Assembly (NCBI GenBank): GCA_015143295.1
Contig: CM026557.1
Span: 40,495,965 to 40,559,964 of the forward strand
Direction of reading: 5' to 3'
Origin: Tetracentron sinense
Lineage: Eukaryota > Streptophyta > Magnoliopsida > Trochodendrales > Trochodendraceae
DNA length: 64,000 nucleotides
In this document: positions 10,701 to 20,872 of the stretch, piece by piece
Layout of the letters: the number at the start of each line of letters is the position of its first letter
Numbering within the stretch: position 1 is the first letter of the stretch
Notes under the pieces: generated by a model
The model's input: only the letters and a program-made list of their open reading frames with translations
What the model was told of the DNA's origin: nothing
Databases searched by the model: none
Position numbers and translations under genes: made by a program

Positions 10701-11823
10701 TACTCTTAAATTTTGTCCTTGTTTTTAAAAAATCACAAATAACCAAAAGTTTAGATGAAATTAAACATAAGAATGTATTTGGCTTCTCAAGAACAATAAG
10801 CATATATATATTTTTTTTTTAGGGGAGGGGAGGGGGTGCTAGGATTCCATCATAAAAACCCAATTTGGGTAATGATACATACTTCTCGCAAAGTGGATGT
10901 ACTCCAGTTTTCCCTTCCTAACAAACACCCATTCGTAGTTTTCAGGTTTTTTAATCCTCTATCCATAGGGTGGATATACTCGAAACTCTCCTAAATTACG
11001 ACTTTGCTTTTGAAAATTTTACTCATTGTGACAGAATGATTTCTTTTTTGCTTGGGTAAAGAATAGAGGACGCATTACTACCTATCTAATATCCACCTAA
11101 AGCTAACAATTCTGAAAAAACTTAGAGATGGTAGTTTTGGTTATTCCTAAGTGTGTCCTTGTTTTTTATGTTACATAAAGAAAAAGAATGTCCACTTCAA
11201 TGCCTTGCGGATTACCACCATTGGAAACTCCTTCCCCTTGGTTGATAATACAAAAATCGATATGAGGGCAAAGCATAAGCTATTGAAAACCATTGCCACA
11301 TCCAGAAATCGAAAATCTATGGCCCAAGGCCACTGACAATGGAATAGGTCAACAAGAAATCATGTACCTCTATTTTTTGGTAAGAAAACAAAAAACAAAT
11401 CAGAATCCAAGTTTTGTGTCCAGTCTATAATATAATATTTTCATTTAACTAAATATATAAATTATTAATAGGGTGCATTACAATAAAATTTTCACGTCAG
11501 ATATGTATTAGTCGGCCTGACAAACAAGAAGAAATAATGCAGTTAGGAATTTGAATATGCATATTATGAAAAGACATGATAGAAAATATAAAGAAATTAT
11601 ATAAATAAGGTTTAGGAATGAGATACTCTACCTTGAAAGCATGGTTCAATTTGCATCCCACTAGCTGCAACACGCTCTGCAGAGTCGGCCTCGTGTACCA
11701 AAATGATGTTTTCAGCGGGGACTGCTCGCATGATTCTGCTTTGCCCCTATCATCCTTTTCAGAATCATCCTCGTAATTTTCATCATCAACAACAATGACA
11801 TAACAAAGTTTCCGAACCACCAT
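1623..11823 (-). CDS. LPA1-like P-loop kinase (2-phosphoglycerate kinase-like), 5' part of gene
   Basis: Three coding exons read on the minus strand: 11823-11632, 10133-9826 and 1710-1623 (196 residues). Exon 1 begins [15 protein letters not shown] and continues through [14 protein letters not shown], like the N-terminus of plant LOW PHYTIC ACID 1 / 2-phosphoglycerate kinase-like proteins. Exon 2 carries ISRRVFD, a [15 protein letters not shown] stretch and [14 protein letters not shown]. Exon 3 carries the Walker A loop GTSGCGKST (residues 183-191). Junctions are GT-AG with phases 0, 2 and 0, and the arginine codon at the second junction is restored on splicing. The family influences phytic acid content; its biochemical reaction is not settled. 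The usual following segment (GSRLGIT..STDSIRHMMRSF type) is not present at 1-1622, so the gene either continues beyond the left edge or is truncated. Oddities: an 8,115-bp intron 2 full of transposons, and a two-residue Met-Thr duplication just before Walker A. Confidence 0.85.
2654..3115 (+). mobile_element. hAT-type nonautonomous element, CAATGTTTTAAAA family, 3' end lost
   Basis: Starts CAATGTTTTAAAACGCG followed by repeated AGGCGTRAGCCTCA-like words, as in the complete copies at 40818-44162 and 54446-55329. It shares their interior (the GATGTTCAATCATCA word near 3050) but no matching right terminus is seen, so it is truncated. The right boundary is approximate. Confidence 0.65.
3335..3995. 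repeat. GGTGTTAGGCACC-type repeat fragment and 168-bp tandem duplication
   Basis: 3343-3358 carries the AAGGTGTTAGGCACCCC word shared with 7310 and 41617. At 3691-3858 and 3859 to about 3995 a unit is duplicated with period about 168 bp (CTTTCAAGCCAC then AGTTACTTAGACCATCGG in both copies). Confidence 0.6.
4190..4443 (+). promoter_or_regulatory. Cluster of CCGTTCGAACGG-type palindromes in LTR A
   Basis: At least seven full or near copies of a TTCGAA-core palindrome: about 4208-4220, 4260-4271, 4281-4290, 4321-4332, 4340-4350, 4391-4401, 4410-4421 and 4431-4442, some with one mismatch (TTTGAA). The cluster ends about 65 bp upstream of the TATA box at 4509. A regulatory role is inferred from position only. 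Confidence 0.6.
4509..4517 (+). promoter_or_regulatory. TATA box of LTR A
   Basis: TATAAATAG in the context CACTATAAATAGACC. The same CACTATAAAT core appears in the unrelated-looking LTR at 15709-17918 on the opposite strand. Confidence 0.6.
5426..5591 (+). repeat. 33-bp tandem repeat, five copies, in LTR A
   Basis: The word GGCATGGTATCTCACAAGAA (with variants) recurs at 5426, 5459, 5493, 5526 and 5559, a steady 33-34 bp spacing. Units differ by several substitutions, so the array is not recent. Confidence 0.85.
6257..6915. other. Unassigned intronic sequence
   Basis: No coding similarity, terminal repeats or RNA gene recognised. AT-rich with A-runs near 6630 and a CT-rich stretch near 6720. 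Confidence 0.4.
6916..7122 (+). mobile_element. L1-type LINE fragment (pol C-terminal region)
   Basis: Plus-strand frame reads [19 protein letters not shown] then [13 protein letters not shown], matching the region of plant L1 polyproteins of the form VGxGxxVxFWxDLWCG that lies between the reverse transcriptase and the terminal zinc-binding domain. Both flanks are missing, cut on the right by the LTR-like block. Confidence 0.6.
9173..9290 (+). promoter_or_regulatory. Cluster of CGCTCGAGCG palindromes in LTR B
   Basis: GCTCGAGCGAG at 9173-9183, TTCGCTCGAGCGA at 9191-9203, TTCGCTCGAA at 9211-9220 and the perfect 16-bp palindrome ACTCGCTCGAGCGAGT at 9275-9290. About 50 bp downstream is the TATA-like run TAATATATGTTATAT (9338-9352). 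Confidence 0.6.
9338..9352 (+). promoter_or_regulatory. TATA-like box of LTR B
   Basis: TAATATATGTTATAT lies between the palindrome cluster and the R-U5-like end of the LTR, where a retroelement promoter is expected. Less canonical than the LTR A box. Confidence 0.4.
9826..10133 (-). CDS. LPA1-like coding exon 2
   Basis: 308 nt, beginning [10 protein letters not shown] after an acceptor TGCAATAG and ending with two bases of an Arg codon at TGCAG|GTATC. Holds the conserved [13 protein letters not shown] segment that precedes the P-loop exon in this family. Confidence 0.85.
10134..11631 (-). other. LPA1-like intron 1 with an internal duplication
   Basis: 1,498-bp intron. A segment around 10575-10730 recurs in diverged form at about 11015-11163 (TCCACCTAAARCTAAC, then CTTAARTTTGTCCTTG-like words), a direct duplication with period about 440 bp. 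A polypyrimidine/poly-G run sits at 10808-10837. Confidence 0.6.
11632..11823 (-). CDS. LPA1-like coding exon 1
   Basis: 64 codons from the ATG at 11823 to HAFK, followed by donor GT (intron begins AAG|GTAGAG on the minus strand). The start is supported by similarity of the first residues to LPA1 proteins. An acidic insert (residues about 12-30) separates the VIVVDDE strand from the [11 protein letters not shown] helix. Confidence 0.85.
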
Positions 11824-12450
11824 CTTCAGAAACTATACCATATAGCGCACTAAATACAACTTTATGACTTACCAGCTGCAATGACCAAGAACCAACAACA
11901 AAATTAAAAACTTCCTTCATAAATATGAGAATGATAATATCAATTTGTATGACAAAAACTATCAATATAATCAGGGATCTAGTTAGCGCGCTGATTGTAG
12001 AATCATGAAAGAGTTCATACCAAATATCTGACTCTTTTTCTCAATAAAAGTGTAAATAATTGTGGGAAACAAAAAAAAATTGAATTCTAACATCAAAAAC
12101 TGAGTATTGATTAGGTTCCCAAACAAAAACTGAGTCCGAATCTGTAACGTTTTCCATATAATAGCATAAATAATTCAGTAAATTTCAAGAATAAATTGAG
12201 AAACAAGTGTACCCAACAAATCAAAAATCAAAAAAACGCAGACACCCAATTGAGTAAAAGAAATTACGACTAATCAAAAAAGAGGACACAAAGAAAAACT
12301 GAAACAAGAAACAGAAATCTTACAGTAGATAATCAAAATGAAGGTGAATTACATGAGTTTTAAGAGAAAGAGACGCAAGAAAATGTCTTACCAACAAAAA
12401 ATCAAGATGGGTATTCGATTTTTTAGCTTTGGAATATATGATTTTGAGGA
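11824..12450 (-). promoter_or_regulatory. Possible LPA1-like 5' leader with an intron
   Basis: On the minus strand a good donor (TTG|GTAAGAC, exon edge 12392) and an acceptor (TCATTGCAG|CTGG, exon edge 11875) lie upstream of the start codon and would define a 516-bp leader intron. Only splice-like signals support this; no transcript evidence is available. Confidence 0.3.
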
Positions 12451-12559
12451 AGAAAGAAAAACACTCCCACGAATAACTTGTGAATCTGAATCAGCCGCCC
12501 ATGCTTAGAAATTAAGCAAATATTATAGAACGAATAAGATTGATTCTTAACGGCACTAT

Positions 12560-13720
12560 AAATTATTTTTTAACTATAAAGCGGGACTTCTCCGATAGTT
12601 CGTTCTCCGCTATTATTTGTCGTGTGGCGCGCATTGCCTTGTTATGCGGAGGTCGGTGGTTTTAGGATGCATGCAATGGTCCGTACAGTAAGTGTGGCCC
12701 ACCAGATCATGGTTTCAGACCGTTTGATAGGTGGGAAGTTCTTGGAGTTGGATGTGTCACGGCCCCCGAATTGGGATTGAGATCGACAGCCACTTAATCG
12801 CACCCACAAATCAACACGTGTCTAACTCCGGTTCAAATTCATTATCCTTATCATTCAATAATCTAACATTTGTTTATACAAAAACAATATTTAAAAATAT
12901 AACCCTATGGGTTAAAAGTTTTTTTATTTTTCTAAAAACTAAGATTACATTATTGAACCTAATACTATGTTTGGTTGGGGAGAAAATAGGTGAAAGCATA
13001 GAAAATATGATAAAATTTTGGTTCCTAATATAATTTTAGTTGTTTTGTCAATTCATGTTTTTTTTTTTTCTTAACAACCAAACATAAGATAAAAGGTTAT
13101 GAATCTTAACCAAAGTTAATAGGGGTGAAAAGAGACGGTGCTGACATGTGGGTGTGATTGAACTCTCCCCAATCCAATCGTGATTGATTGTTAATCGATA
13201 TCGTTGGGATTATATTCAATCGTGATTGAACTTGTGAGAGTTCAATTGCACCCAAGGTTAACAGGTGTCCCTTTCAACTCTTATTAATTGTGGTTAAAAT
13301 TTATTAACTTTTAGGGTTAAACAATCTAACCTTAATTTTTTTATAAAAATATTAACAAGTTAAAAATTTTATCCGAAGTTAAAATGGCAATTATATGAAC
13401 TTTTGTGATGAGTTTAATCACAATTGTAGTGGATCGAACTCGTAAATCGTAATGACGCAAATTCGTATGATAGAAGACGAATGAGTTGGGATCAAAGTCA
13501 ATTGTAATTGAATTTGGGAGAGTTCAGTTCCGCTTAACCCCAATTAATTGTGGTTAAGATTCACTAATCCTTATGGTCCAACAATCTAATCTTAGTTTTT
13601 TTTTTTTATTATTTTAAAAAATATTAATCCTAAAGATTAAAACATCTTAACCATGATTAAAAAAGTAGTTAAATGGGCTTTGTGAGTGCGTATCGCAATT
13701 GGACAGGATCCAGAGTCGAG
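12560..13720. repeat. GTTAA/TTAACC repeat family in the intergenic region
   Basis: Repeated words such as AACAATCTAACCTTA, ATTCACTAACCCTTA, GAGAGTTCAATCGCACC and AACACGTGTCCCTTT occur in several orders. The same family recurs at about 24540-24650, 25940-26160, 26220-26480, 26770-26930 and, on the opposite strand, 62830-62970. It behaves like a MITE family, but clear termini were not resolved. Confidence 0.5.
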
Positions 13721-13872
13721 AAAGATAAGGGGATTTTGAAATTTTAAAGAGTTTTAAGGCTGGGCTAAGACTAAAGTTGTTGCAGTGGTAGAAGAGTACT
13801 ATCTCGAGCTTACACTTAAACCATCAAAATGCTATATATTTAATCTCTTTTTATAGTGGATTGGAAATTATC

Positions 13873-14800
13873 TATAGGTACCTAATTCTAAAATATCATT
13901 TTTAAATTGTCAAGATAATTGTTTGTTGATTGATTGCTAACAAAGCATAACTACTCACGGTAACGCATAACAACACTTGAAATGCAACTGTGATTATTGT
14001 GTAATCAATTGTGCTTTCAATAATTTGAACCAAACAAGGCCTAACAAATTTAAACTGCTTACTTCAATAATTACATTAAAATTGTGTTAATAAATATGTT
14101 GTTTCACCTATGATAATCACTTATGTATAGGTACCCAATACTAAAATATCATTTTTAAAATGACAAGATAATTGTTTGTCGATTGATTACTAACAAAGCA
14201 TAATTATTCACAATAACGCATAACAACACTTAATTTACAACTGTGATTATTGTGTAATCAATTGTGATTTCAATAATTTAAACCAAACAAGACCTAACAA
14301 ATTTAAACTGCGTACTTCAATAATGACATTAAAATTTTGTGATGAATTATGTTGTTTCACCTATGATAATCAATTATATAAATAATCAGTGATTTCATAA
14401 TATCATCACGTGGTAATATGGGGTGAACATAATCGATTATGCACCTTTTTGGAATTATGTGAAAACTATTGTAAGCATGCACCTAATTTTGCAGACCATG
14501 AGGCCTACAAGACCTCTTAAGCTTTCGATATATATATATATTAAAATAATTATATATCATTTTTTTAAATGTCAATTTAATCGTTTGTCGATCAATGGCT
14601 AACAAAACAAGGTTATTTACAACAACATTTGTTCATGATAACACTTAATCACAACTGTGCTTATTGTGTAGTTAATTGTGTTTTCAATAATTCGAACTAA
14701 ACAAGGCCTATCAAATCCAAACTGCGTCCTTCAATAATGACATTAAAATTTCATAAATAAATATGTTGCTTAAAATCATACTTTCTAAAATAATTCATTT
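13873..14800. repeat. About 250-bp direct repeat, three diverged copies
   Basis: TATAGGTACC then AAAATATCATTTTTAAA then GATAATTGTTTGTYGATTGATT recurs at 13873 and 14126 (period 253), with a third, more diverged copy at about 14545. Each contains ATAACAACACTT and a variant of AACCAAACAAGGCCTA. Confidence 0.75.
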
Positions 14801-15494
14801 TTCAAATTCATTGGCTTAAAACAATGTCACATAATTTTACTTTGACGCTTTCGAGAACACGGCGTTTGAGGATCCTTTCCTTAGGAGTTTATATAAATCT
14901 AATGTTTGACCCAATAACAAAAGTTGCTGATAGTAATCGTGGACGATTGACATTATTTATCTCAATCAGGGACCTAACCTTGAGTTTGAATATTGGGAAA
15001 ACTCTTGCCTTAGTCAATATGTTACAATTGCGTAGTGTAAAAGCCGTCTATTATCACATGGGTAGGTTATGGACTTATATAAAAAGTGCATAGAAGCATG
15101 CGTCAATATCATTACATAATTTTCATTAATGCAATAATACCCCTAATAGAATAAACATCTATCATTTGTGTGTCCATGTAGTTTCATATTTGGATTTTCA
15201 CTAATGCCCACCAAACTCACTTTTTTCACTAATACCCCTAATGGAAGATGCACTTGTGCTCCTATGTTCTCTATCCTCGTAGTGTTGTCTCATTTATGGA
15301 TTTTTATTAGTACCCAATAAATTCACTTATGTCGTTCGTAAGTTTCTTTCTCGATCAAATCAACAGAATCCCTTTATTTTCCATTTGTTTTTCCTCTCAT
15401 TCTTCACATTATCAATCTGTTTTGGAAATTTTTCGCTAGTCTTGAATGATGGGATTGAGATTCTAGTTGCGAAAGAGATGAATGAGGACATTAA
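14801..15494. other. Unassigned intergenic sequence
   Basis: An 89-codon open frame (14824-15093, plus) shows no recognisable motif and no supporting context; the rest is noncoding in appearance. Confidence 0.35.
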
Positions 15495-16394
15495 TATCTA
15501 TTAGAGATAGGTTTAGAGAATATAGAGTGATGTAATCAAATGAGATGAGATACACTGTATCTCATCTCATATCTAGGTAGATTTGAATTTGAAATAAATT
15601 AATATCAAATCTTAGATTTGATTATGATGTGATATTGCTTCTATCTTGAGACTCATGTAATTTATATATAATCCTTAAGGAGGAATTATTGTAATCATCC
15701 AAGCTATTTGTTGCTCAGGTTATGGACCCTAGAGGGGGGGTGAATAGGGTTTATGGTAAAAAAAAATTGGTTTACCTTTTAATGCGGAATTTAAATAACA
15801 AAGAAAAAGCAACTGAGAGTTTTGAATTTAAAACTAATTAATCAAAGTAATGCAAGAGAAATAAGGGAAATAGTTAAGGAATGCAAATGCAGATTTGTTA
15901 CCGAGGTTCGGCCAATCCCGCCTACTCCCCGCCTCAAGCTATACCTGCTTAGAGGATTCCACTACGATCCTCGATCGCACAGACTTCTTTCGGGTGAAGC
16001 CCAAACCGTTACAATCTCTCTTCCGAGTCGAGATCAAACCGTGCTAGAGAACAATTCTCCCTAGACTTAGTCAACTTTGCGGGTAGTGACCAAACCGTTA
16101 CACAATCCTTTTATGTCTTAGGATTAAACTTTCACAATCCTTTGAGGCTAAGGATGAATCTTTACAATGTAGAGATTTGGATTTGAATCCGAAATACAAA
16201 ACTCCTTTAGAGTTAGATAAGATTAATGAAATAACAAACTCTAAAAAATCTCTCAAAAGATGAATTGAATTTCAGCTCAAAAACAGAGTATTAGAGATTT
16301 TAGATTTTTCAGGATAGATTTGAGTTTTTCATCTTGGTGAATGATTGGGAATTGATAGATTGATCACTCTTGTTGTTTTAGTTCATACACCATC

Positions 16395-16407
16395 TCAATT
16401 TATAGTG
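16395..16407 (-). promoter_or_regulatory. TATA box of LTR D
   Basis: Minus strand reads CACTATAAATTGAG. The same site is kept in the other LTR copy near 21555 and in the related solo LTR near 51540. Confidence 0.55.
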
Positions 16408-16504
16408 TAATCAAGAATATAGCCGATGGAGAAGCAATAGATGCGAAAGGAGCCATTAAAAATATAGCCATTACAGTAAAAAAATCACATTATGGGCATT
16501 TTTT

Positions 16505-16600
16505 CTTCTATCCAATCGATCACAAAGCTTGTCTGATCAACTGGATGGTCATCCTGATCGACTAGATGTTCTACCAGATCAGCTCGATAGAACTCTGTTT
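16505..16600 (-). promoter_or_regulatory. Cluster of ATCGAT/ATCGAC motifs upstream of the LTR D TATA box
   Basis: Repeated words of the form YTGATCGACTGGATG, with AATCGATCAC at about 16514. On the minus strand this cluster lies 100-200 bp upstream of a TATAAAT (16403-16397). More copies lie at about 17020-17035 and 17280-17350. Confidence 0.55.
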
Positions 16601-17918
16601 TTGCCTCTCGGTATTTCAATCATAACTTTTGATTCCCTTATCAGAATTGGATGATTCAACTTCGATTAAACTCAAAATGTAAAGGGAAACAATTTTGTGT
16701 CTAATAATCAAGTCTCAATTCTGCGTTATTTTCAGTCTAAATGGGTCCCAATGATGACTGGTCTATTTTCGCGACTAGGTAGTTCAAAGTTTTTATTGCC
16801 TTCTGTATTTTGGCCATAACTTATGATTGACTCAATGAAATTAGGTAATTCAAAAGCCTATTCCAGTTAAAATTAAAAGGGGAACAATTTTGTCTCTATT
16901 AGTCAAATCCTAATTCTGCCTTATTCATGGTCAAAATGGGTCCCGAAGTTGACTGGTTTTGGGAAAAAATGGCCAGAACCGAGTTTGCACAACTTTGTCT
17001 ATCCAGTCGATCATAAGACCATTCTGATCGACTCGATAGTGTATTTTTGCACAAAAAAACACTGAAATCCTATTTTCTTGACCTTGAAGATTGGAATGAT
17101 TCCCATAGCCACTTGGCTTACTTTTAGAATGATTTTTACGTATTCCAAAGTCTTTTCGATTGATAGATAAACATGATTAACAACTCATAATGATATTTGA
17201 AATTATCTAAAATTGATTCAAAGAGGTTTCCAACACGATCAGAACATGCAGATAAATTTTAGAAAAATTTGTTCTATCCAATCGATCACAGGGCTTGCCT
17301 GATCGAATGGATGGTCTGCCTGATCGACTGGATGGTCTATCTGATCGAATGGATAGACAATTTTTATTTGCAAAATCCATTTTTCAAAACCTAAAAGATA
17401 GGATTGATTCCAAGGTTTTGTACTTAGGCATTATGAGTATGATGAACATGTTTAAAGGTCCTTAATCATATTTTAACATTTGTTTAAGGAACTTATAGTC
17501 AATTTAAGGTCTTTGAGTTTTTCATCCAAACCATCTAATGGGGACTTTTACAAAAGTCCTAAACATTTTCAACTTAAACTAAGACAATATGAACCTTGAG
17601 AGTCTTCACTTCACTTTTGGATCTGATATTGCTTTGTGATGATGATCCATCTCCTTCATCTTCATCTTTATCTTGATGCTTGAGCTTATGTCAACTTGAT
17701 GATGTGAGCTTGAATGACTTTGATTTGGACTTGATCTTGCATATAGGCTTTAACATGGTCCAGCTCATGTTTTTTGGTCGAATGACACTCTAATGTTTTT
17801 TTTTAATCTGATTTTCATAGAAACTCAAGAGAGACATTAGTAACACAATATTCATTCATTCATTATGTTATCATCAAAATCACTGATGTTGTCTTAGGTC
17901 AAAACCTAAAGGCTAACA

Positions 17919-19149
17919 ATCTCCTCATTTTTTATGATGACATAATAATAGAATGAATTGGGATAAAACTCTCCTCAATAAATAATATTTATTAAAGATT
18001 TGAGGAAAACTCCTCCTAAACATATGCATTCATTTTATTATATGAATTTTAATTCACTTGCATATGGTTTAATTACTATTCCTTATATTTGATATCAATA
18101 AATGAGTTAAGACTTTTTAGCATTTTGATATCTTTTTGAACATGTCATTAAGCACAAGGAACTTATTAATTAAACCAATTAGGGGTTTTAGATAAGATTC
18201 ATTTCATTACATATTTCTCCCTCCATGGCAACATCAAAAAGCATGTTCAAATTGAAGCACCAAATCATTTCATCAAGATAAATCAGTTCAAAAAAACAAG
18301 ACAACAAGACAAAAAAAATTTGTTGTCTATTCAGTCGATCTTAGGCTTCATCAGATCGACTTGATAAAGAAATCAGAATTTTTCTTTTTTCTTCTAATTC
18401 AATTCATTTTTCATTTAACAACAAAAACTCATTTAAATACCTTAATAATCATCATTAAGCAATGCAAGTCATATCAAACATGATCATAACCATGTCAAAC
18501 AAAATCATTAAAATCAATCAATGCGAGGATATCAATAAACATATTATCAATCACGATTCATGATATCATACGAATGGTGAACAGAAATGTTCTAATTCCT
18601 GAGCTTTTTGATTAGTTGCTCTATAATAGCCAGCGAGGATACCAAAAACTTACGGCACCATTCAGTTGAACATTTGTGCAGTGATACATAGCAACTTATT
18701 AAGTATTTATCTTATCACATTCAAATAATTATATCATATATATTTCAAACAAGTCATGGCATCAAGCATCAAGCATAACATCATCCAAATTTCAAACAAT
18801 CAAAATCAATCAAGTTTTACACTATCTAGTCGAATACTAAACTCATCTGATCGACTAAATAGAAGAAAAAATTCTGAAAATTTTCAGATTTATTTTAAAA
18901 CCAACTTTCTACACATTGAACATTATTAACTCATTTCAAATTAAATATCAAATATACTTGATTATCATACATAAACATTCAAAGCATATATCAAGCACGA
19001 TTTAAACATATATTTTTCAACAATCATAATTCATGCAAAATCATTATCATAAGGAAATTAATGTAAGATTGACAATAAGCACATTTCCTTAAGGTGAAAC
19101 CTAATCAAATGTTTAGGTTGCACCTTTTGGCACTTAAACCATCTTGGGT
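17919..19149 (-). other. Noncoding interior of the gag-only element
   Basis: No protease, integrase or reverse transcriptase motifs in any frame. Isolated ATCGAC motifs recur near 18335-18360 and 18825-18850. Confidence 0.6.
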
Positions 19150-20404
19150 CCAACAACATTACCTTTAGGGATGCTAGTTCCCTTAGTCACCTAGACTTGT
19201 CTAACTCTTTTGTTTCCAACAAAAGTATATATATTCTTTGTAAAATAAAGGGTAAAAAAAATTTCATAATCTTTTTGTTTAATACTAGCACTATAGCCTA
19301 ATCCGGCCTTATTAAACATACACTTTTGATTTATTAGCAACATATTTAAGCTCTTTTGTCCTATAAAGAATTTTGATAGTTTGCTAGTCAAGGTTTCAAC
19401 TTTAGCATTTAAAGATTCACATTTTTTACAAGCACTAGTTGAAACTATAGGCATAGAATTCACTTTTTCATTTTTTTAAAAATAATTTATCATTTTCATT
19501 TACTAAATATTCATTTTCACTTGAGATAGATAAATTTTTCTTTTTAAAAGCCTCATTTTATTCTCTTAGAAACTTATCTTCATTTTGCACAAATTCAAGT
19601 TTATTTTGTCAATAAGAGTTTTATTTCTTAAGCATTTTAATTTTCGATGATATTTTTGTATAATTTTCATAAAGTTCATCAAATGCGTCTTGAAGTTCAT
19701 CAAAAGATAAAGAGTTATCTTGGGAAGAGTTTACCTCATCCTCATGGACCATGAGGCATAGATTTGTATTTTCTTCCTCACTTAAGCTAGCATCCGAACT
19801 TCTATCGGAGTCATTCCAAGTAGTGGTTTTCATTGCTCTTCTCTTGTAGGTATATCTTTTATTGTGTAAGGAGCACTCCAGTTTGATATGACCGAACTTT
19901 TTGCACTTGTAACAAACCACATCTTCCCCTTCATCACTTGATTTGTTTTTCTTCTATTTGATGACTTTCTTTTCAAATTCTTTTATGAATGTCATTTTCT
20001 TGATATTCTTCTTATGTTTGAAGAACCTCTGAATTTCTTGGTCATCTTCTCAATCTCCTCTTCTTCTTCACTTTCACTTGAACTCATTTGAGAAGACTTT
20101 AAGGCATGACCTCTTGATAGTGTAGGCTCTTCATCACTTTGTTCCCTCATGATAATCTCATAGGTCATTAATGAACTTATAACTCATCCATGGATAGCTT
20201 AGTGAGATCCTTAGCCTTTTGAATTACCATCACCTTTTGAGTCAATTCCTTTGGTAGAGATCGGAAAATTTTTCTTATATTTTCTGCATTTGAATAAACT
20301 TTGCAAAGAAATTTTAGCTCATTAATAATGCTAGTAAATTTATCAAACATAAATGCAAGAAGTTCATTTTGCTCAATTTTAAACATTTTATATTTGTGAA
20401 CCAA
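19150..20404 (-). pseudogene. Copia-type gag, broken
   Basis: Three minus-strand frame pieces in family order. 20404-20177 resembles the UBN2 gag domain (FxxIINELKxL then KIFRSLPKEL and VIQKAKDLTKLSMDEL). 19920-19621 begins with a CCHC zinc knuckle, CYKCKKFGHIKLEC, then acidic sequence and SFDELQDAFDELYENY. 19463-19191 carries a CKKCESLNAKVETL coiled-coil stretch and KAGLGY. Stops and frameshifts separate them. A PKGNVVGPK-like remnant near 19140-19170 marks the gag end. In live relatives Gag packages the RNA into particles; this copy cannot encode an intact protein. Confidence 0.85.
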
Positions 20405-20858
20405 AATGCTAATTTTTTGTTATTTAACTTGGTTGGTTCTCTTATAGGTAATTTGTAGTTTATCCCAAATTTCCTTAGCCGAGTCACAAGCCGAGATTCT
20501 ATTAAATTCTTAAGGACTCACTGTGCAATAGAGATTGCTTATAGCCCTGACGTTGAATTTAACAAGTTTAATATCGACTTCCGACCATTCATCATCTTCT
20601 TTAGAAATTTGAATTCCATTAACAATTTTTGAGGGGAAGTGGAGACCATTTATTATAATTTTTCAACAATGATAATCTAAAGCTTGAATGAAATACATCA
20701 TTCTTACTTTCCAGTAAGCATAATATTGGCCATCAAATAAAGAAGGTCTAAGGGTGGATTGGCCTTCTCATAGGGATGTTGAACAAACATTTATAGAATT
20801 TGCCACAAATATATATCTTTAAACTCTAAGATTTTTTAGATCAAATATAGAGCTTCTA

Positions 20859-20870
20859 GCTCTAATACCA
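20859..20870 (-). other. Primer-binding site of the gag-only element
   Basis: Minus strand TGGTATTAGAGC, one mismatch from the plant initiator-Met primer site, two bases after the LTR end. Confidence 0.85.
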
Positions 20871-20872
20871 CT

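Larger units (their letters stand above)
15709..17918 (-). repeat. 3' LTR of the gag-only element (LTR D)
   Basis: Clearly the same sequence as 20873-23051 with scattered substitutions and small indels, so the insertion is not very recent. Near 17290-17355 it has three copies of a CTGATCGAMTGGATGGTC unit where the other LTR has two. Confidence 0.9.

Noticed and set aside
14824..15093. 89-codon frame in the intergenic region
   Set aside because: No motif, no splice or promoter context, and located among repeats.
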